Below the pieces are notes generated by a model, which did no database searches, was not told where the DNA came from, and was given only the letters and a program-made list of their open reading frames with translations. From NCBI GenBank assembly GCA_021813025.1, contig JAKAME010000005.1:1-38238 (forward strand): 38,238 nt of DNA, read 5' to 3'. Source of the stretch: Microcaldota archaeon (GTDB lineage: Archaea > Micrarchaeota > Micrarchaeia > Anstonellales > Anstonellaceae). Positions within the stretch are counted from its first letter, which is position 1. Each line of letters starts with the position of its first letter. Shown here in pieces: positions 34,475 through 38,238 of this stretch. The translations under genes and the position numbers were made by a program.

Positions 34475-37400
34475 CTAGTAAAGCTTGTAGTTGATTCCAA
34501 AGTAAATCGCGCCGGGCGATATGGTGGCAGGCTTGCCGTATTTCTGCCAATGGCCTTCAAGGCTCAGAGTCAGCTTGCGGTCAAGAAGCTCCTGCGACAC
34601 CTGCGCCCCGACCAGCCACGAATTTGGGCCGGTCATCCCTGCCCTGAAACCGCTGAGCTTGGCAGTGAATGGGTTCTGGTCCCCAACACGGTAGGTTGCC
34701 TCCAGCCCGATTCTTCTTGGAACATACTTTTGCTCTGCCACAAGCCCGTCGAATATGCCCTCGAAAAGAAGGGAGGAAATCTCCTGCTGGCTCCTGAATG
34801 CCCACCACCTCAGCTTGGCGTCGGTGTAGAGCGGCATCATCATGGAGTCAAGCTCGGGGGCAATCTTCCTGCCGCCCTCGTCCGCAAGCCCGCTTCCGTG
34901 CCCCAGAGCTTCGGTAATCATCCTGCCCGACACTGGGACAAGCTTCACGCCCAGAAAGCCCTCGAAGCTGCTGTCCTGCGGCCTGTAGATGCAGTTGGCT
35001 TCCGCCCCTGCGAAGAAGATGGGCAGGGTTTTGGAGACAGGCCACGTGCCGGCGTACTGGTTGCCCTCTATGCTTGCCGAGGCCAGCCTCAGCCTTGACT
35101 GGTCGCTGTCCGGAACGAGGAGCCCCAGGCCGGCGTTCAGTCTGTATGAAAGCTCGAACTCCTTGCTGGAGCAGGCCGCACCCGAAAAGACTGCGTGCAC
35201 CGAGGCCGAGGTCATGTCATAGAACTGCGCCCAGAAAGCGGACTCGTCCGGAAGCTGCAGGAAGGGGTTTCTGAGCATGTTGAATGAGAACGACATGGCC
35301 GGAATCGGCTCCTTCTGCCCGTAGTCGAGGCGGATTCCGCTGTCGCCGGCGTTGTAGGCCATGCGGACGTAAGCAGAGCCTTTCGCCGTGCCTGACACCA
35401 GGCTTTCCAGCACCTGCGCTGCGGAGGCTATGTAGAGGCTGCTCAGCCACCTCTCCCCGCCGGTGAGCGCGTGCCAGGTGTATTCGAATCCGGGCTTGGC
35501 AGCCTCGTCCCTTTCCTTCTTGATGAGATTGTAAAGCCCGGTGCCTGGCTCAAGCCCCGAGAGCACCACATCATAGAATCTCACCCGCGCCATGTAATCA
35601 GTGAAGCCCCTGAGGGCCCTGCCCCGCTCCCCGAACTTGTCGAACTCCCCTGCGCCTATGTTGTCCCAGACATCAGAATACATTTTTTCCCGATTGGCGG
35701 CAAAAAAGCTGTTGATGAGGTCTGCCTGGGCCTTGGAATCCGCGCTGTTTATCGCGCCGCCGGAAGGAAGAAGCCGCAGCGCATCCTGCGCGTATCCGCT
35801 CGCAACGTCAACCCCCCTGTATTTGTCAAGGAATTCAGAGAAGCCGACTTCCTTGCCCAGCAGGTCCTTGTAGCCAAGCAGCGGGAAGAGGGCGCCGTAG
35901 AAGTTGGGGGCGGTGATTATCCTTCTCTTGTACCATTCGTCAAGCGGGGTGGGGGGCATCGAGCCGGGGCGGTTTAGCATGTCCCAAAGGCTGTATTCAT
36001 AATCAGCTTTAGTTGCAAACGGCTTTGTGAAAAGCCAGCCCGGCCTCTGCAGAGGAGTGTAGATTTTGGAGCCGAGGTCAACGCTGAGGAAAGGCTTGCG
36101 GCTCTCCGGCTCGATGCTCATGAGAATCGGCTGGCGGGCCGGCAGCAGCACGGCAGGCTCCTCTGCCTTGATTATTTTCGAGAAGTCGAGGTTCTGCGAA
36201 TACTCGTAAGCCTGCCCGCCGCTGCGCTCGGCAAGGTCTTTTATGAACTCGTAGTCGCCGGGCGGGTCGAGCGGGCTGCTCTCGCTGTCCACCTCGATTT
36301 TCTGGCCAACGTAGTGTATGCGGGCGTCGGGGAACTTCGCATGGAACTGCTCAAGCGCCCGTCGGTCTGCCATCACCTTCTCCAGGTCAGTCTCCCATTT
36401 CCACGGCTTGCCGTCCTTCGCGTCAGGCTCGTAGGACAGCCGGCGGTACTGGTTGCCGCCGTCGCCCATGAGCACCAGAGCGGTGGCTTTTCCCTTCTCG
36501 TAGTCCTCCATGAACCTGTATATCGCGGAGCGGTATCCGTCGTTGTCTGATGTCTTGCCGTCCTGGTAGTCGCGCTTGTTCTGCAGGTAGGCGTCCACGC
36601 CCTCGCCTGTGTAAATCTTGCGGAAATAGTCGTTGAACGCGTGCAGGTTGTTGTCGATGAGCGCATAGTTGGCCAGGTTGGTGTCCCTGTCGTCCGGAAG
36701 CATCTTGGAGGAGAACGTTCCCCCCACCCCGTCCAGCACGGATTTTTTCGCGTCCTTTATCTGCCGGCGGATGTCATCCTCGCTCCCAAGCGAGGTGGCA
36801 GACACGTCGTAATAGAATTGCACTTTCTGCTGCATGGGCCTAAGCACATAGCCGGCCAGAGGCTGTGGCTCGATGCTCACCAAGTCGGAAGTGTGGCCGG
36901 GGGAATGCGGCTTGTCTGCAGGAAGGAAGATTTCGTCTTTGCCGAATTCCGCGCCCCCGAAGCCGGCCTTGGGGCCGCTTCTTGCCGAGCGCACAAGCTC
37001 GAGCGTGCTGTTCGCATCCCCCGGCGCGATGTTCTCCGCCTCGGGCACCGCTATCCCGACGCCATTTTCCCCCTCCTTTGGAACATCCTTTGAATCAAGA
37101 GGCTTGCCCAGCACGGTTGCGACAGGCTTTCCACCCGAAACAGAGCCCTCGTCATCCACCGAATACTGGATTTGCCGGCCCTCGGTTCTTGGGAAGGTTG
37201 CGACAAGGGGCCCGTTGGCCGCCTCGCTGGCGTAGGTCTCGACATAGGCGTTGAACTGGCTTTTCACCCCGCCCCTGTCCTTGGGGCCTGCCATGCTGAA
37301 CTCGTAGGTCTGGGCGAATTTTGGAAGAAACTCCTGCACCGAGCCGCTGACGCGGCCCTGGGACGCGCTTCCGGAATAGTAGAGCGGCGAGCCGTCCTCC

Positions 37401-37582
37401 AGCAGGCAGGAAATTCCGAACGAGCCGTCCGGGCTGGCGCCCATCTGCAGCTTTTGGATGGAATGGGGGCTGACGTTCATCTCGCGGAAGATATCGTTGA
37501 GCTTGGGGACGACGCTGGCGCACACCTTGTCGGAGCGCAGCGCCTCGCTTTCCTTCAACATTTCCTGAGGCATATCAACCAA
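34475..37582 (-). CDS. 1035-aa protein with vWA-like domain and beta-strand-rich C-terminal region
   Basis: VQFYYDVSATS, ATALVLMGDGGNQ, FIKDLAERSGGQAYEYS (vWA-like); C-terminus LTLSLEGHWQKYGKPATISPGAIYFGINYKLY. Confidence 0.75.
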   Translation of the reverse strand: MVDMPQEMLKESEALRSDKVCASVVPKLNDIFREMNVSPHSIQKLQMGASPDGSFGISCLLEDGSPLYYSGSASQGRVSGSVQEFLPKFAQTYEFSMAGPKDRGGVKSQFNAYVETYASEAANGPLVATFPRTEGRQIQYSVDDEGSVSGGKPVATVLGKPLDSKDVPKEGENGVGIAVPEAENIAPGDANSTLELVRSARSGPKAGFGGAEFGKDEIFLPADKPHSPGHTSDLVSIEPQPLAGYVLRPMQQKVQFYYDVSATSLGSEDDIRRQIKDAKKSVLDGVGGTFSSKMLPDDRDTNLANYALIDNNLHAFNDYFRKIYTGEGVDAYLQNKRDYQDGKTSDNDGYRSAIYRFMEDYEKGKATALVLMGDGGNQYRRLSYEPDAKDGKPWKWETDLEKVMADRRALEQFHAKFPDARIHYVGQKIEVDSESSPLDPPGDYEFIKDLAERSGGQAYEYSQNLDFSKIIKAEEPAVLLPARQPILMSIEPESRKPFLSVDLGSKIYTPLQRPGWLFTKPFATKADYEYSLWDMLNRPGSMPPTPLDEWYKRRIITAPNFYGALFPLLGYKDLLGKEVGFSEFLDKYRGVDVASGYAQDALRLLPSGGAINSADSKAQADLINSFFAANREKMYSDVWDNIGAGEFDKFGERGRALRGFTDYMARVRFYDVVLSGLEPGTGLYNLIKKERDEAAKPGFEYTWHALTGGERWLSSLYIASAAQVLESLVSGTAKGSAYVRMAYNAGDSGIRLDYGQKEPIPAMSFSFNMLRNPFLQLPDESAFWAQFYDMTSASVHAVFSGAACSSKEFELSYRLNAGLGLLVPDSDQSRLRLASASIEGNQYAGTWPVSKTLPIFFAGAEANCIYRPQDSSFEGFLGVKLVPVSGRMITEALGHGSGLADEGGRKIAPELDSMMMPLYTDAKLRWWAFRSQQEISSLLFEGIFDGLVAEQKYVPRRIGLEATYRVGDQNPFTAKLSGFRAGMTGPNSWLVGAQVSQELLDRKLTLSLEGHWQKYGKPATISPGAIYFGINYKLY

Positions 37583-37673
37583 TGATGATTCCTACTCCTG
37601 CCTTATAAAGTTCTTGGCTTTGGCCAAAGGCCGCGCGCGACGGCCAACGCTTATTAATCCAGATTCTTTCTAT

Positions 37674-38238
37674 ATGGTCATGCTGCCGGCCTTCAAAGCT
37701 CGAGAGGACGAGGACTTCCAAGTGCCGAAGAACGTGATGGACGAGCACGCGGCGCTGAGGAAAAAGGCGCTCGAACTCCTGTTCGTATTCGACGGGACAT
37801 CGGCGCAGGCCTCGCTCCTCAAGAACTCGGCCGACCTGTTCAGGGGCAAATTCAAAGACCAGTCCATCCTGACCGTGAAGGCCGAGAGCCTGCCGGGCGA
37901 GATTGTCCGGGTCAAGGAGGAATGCGACTGCCACCTCAAGGACGAGGGCCTCATAATAGGCGGGCAGTCTTCCCAGCCCATGGCCGTTTACGAGACGCAT
38001 ACCAGCACCGAGCGCATAGCCGACCCTGACCATTACGACGAGTCGTTCGCCAGCCTGCAGAAGCGCATTCTTGCAGGCCAGGTGAGGGGCAGCGTAGTGT
38101 ACGTGGGCGACGGCGGGGCGGACGGCGTGAACGTGCCTCCGTGGGGCGAGGTGGAGAGCCTCATAGACGCCGCGAACACCATGGGCGTCTCGCTCTATTT
38201 CATCTATCTTGACGACGCAGGGGCTGACAAAAAGCAGT
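37674..38238 (+). CDS. vWA-like protein, 3' truncated by the window end (not in ORF track)
   Basis: MVMLPAFKAREDEDFQVPKNVMDEHAALRKKALELLFVFDGTSAQAS...GSVVYVGDGGADGVNVPPW...GVSLYFIYLDDAG; open to the window edge; TTATTAATC about 20 bp upstream. Confidence 0.7.
   Translation, partial: MVMLPAFKAREDEDFQVPKNVMDEHAALRKKALELLFVFDGTSAQASLLKNSADLFRGKFKDQSILTVKAESLPGEIVRVKEECDCHLKDEGLIIGGQSSQPMAVYETHTSTERIADPDHYDESFASLQKRILAGQVRGSVVYVGDGGADGVNVPPWGEVESLIDAANTMGVSLYFIYLDDAGADKKQ

Overview
Gene-dense, GC-rich archaeal chromosome segment, probably DPANN/Micrarchaeota-like (lineage is inference). The left part carries a conserved information-processing cluster: cbf5 - tRNA-Ser - S13 - S4 - S11 - rpoD - tRNA-Leu - L18e - L13 - S9 - rpoN - tRNA-Pro - S2, followed by a thioredoxin-like protein, a GT2 glycosyltransferase and enolase. 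The middle holds zinc-ribbon proteins, msrB, ileS, rfcS, an AT-rich Cys-repeat lipoprotein, a VapBC-like toxin-antitoxin pair, pelota and ABCE1. The right part (about 22.6-38.2 kb) is accessory-like: a methyltransferase, a 1634-aa mosaic protein with an embedded GNAT domain and a distinctly AT-richer core, ftsZ1 - orphan - ftsZ2, a duplicated Lrp/AsnC regulator, and a divergent pair of vWA-like proteins, one of 1035 aa and one running off the window. The strongest non-textbook observations are: (1) tRNA-Pro(GGG) interrupted in the T-arm by a 40-nt intron with a complete bulge-helix-bulge that can be drawn by hand; (2) two copies of a polypyrimidine/polypurine element next to tRNA genes, one with a perfect 14-nt mirror repeat that could form an R.R-Y triplex; (3) four consecutive strong hairpins in a divergent intergenic region (candidate ncRNA); (4) the mosaic giant ORF; (5) the Cys-framed tandem-repeat lipoprotein. 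All calls are from reading the sequence; no database searches were run.
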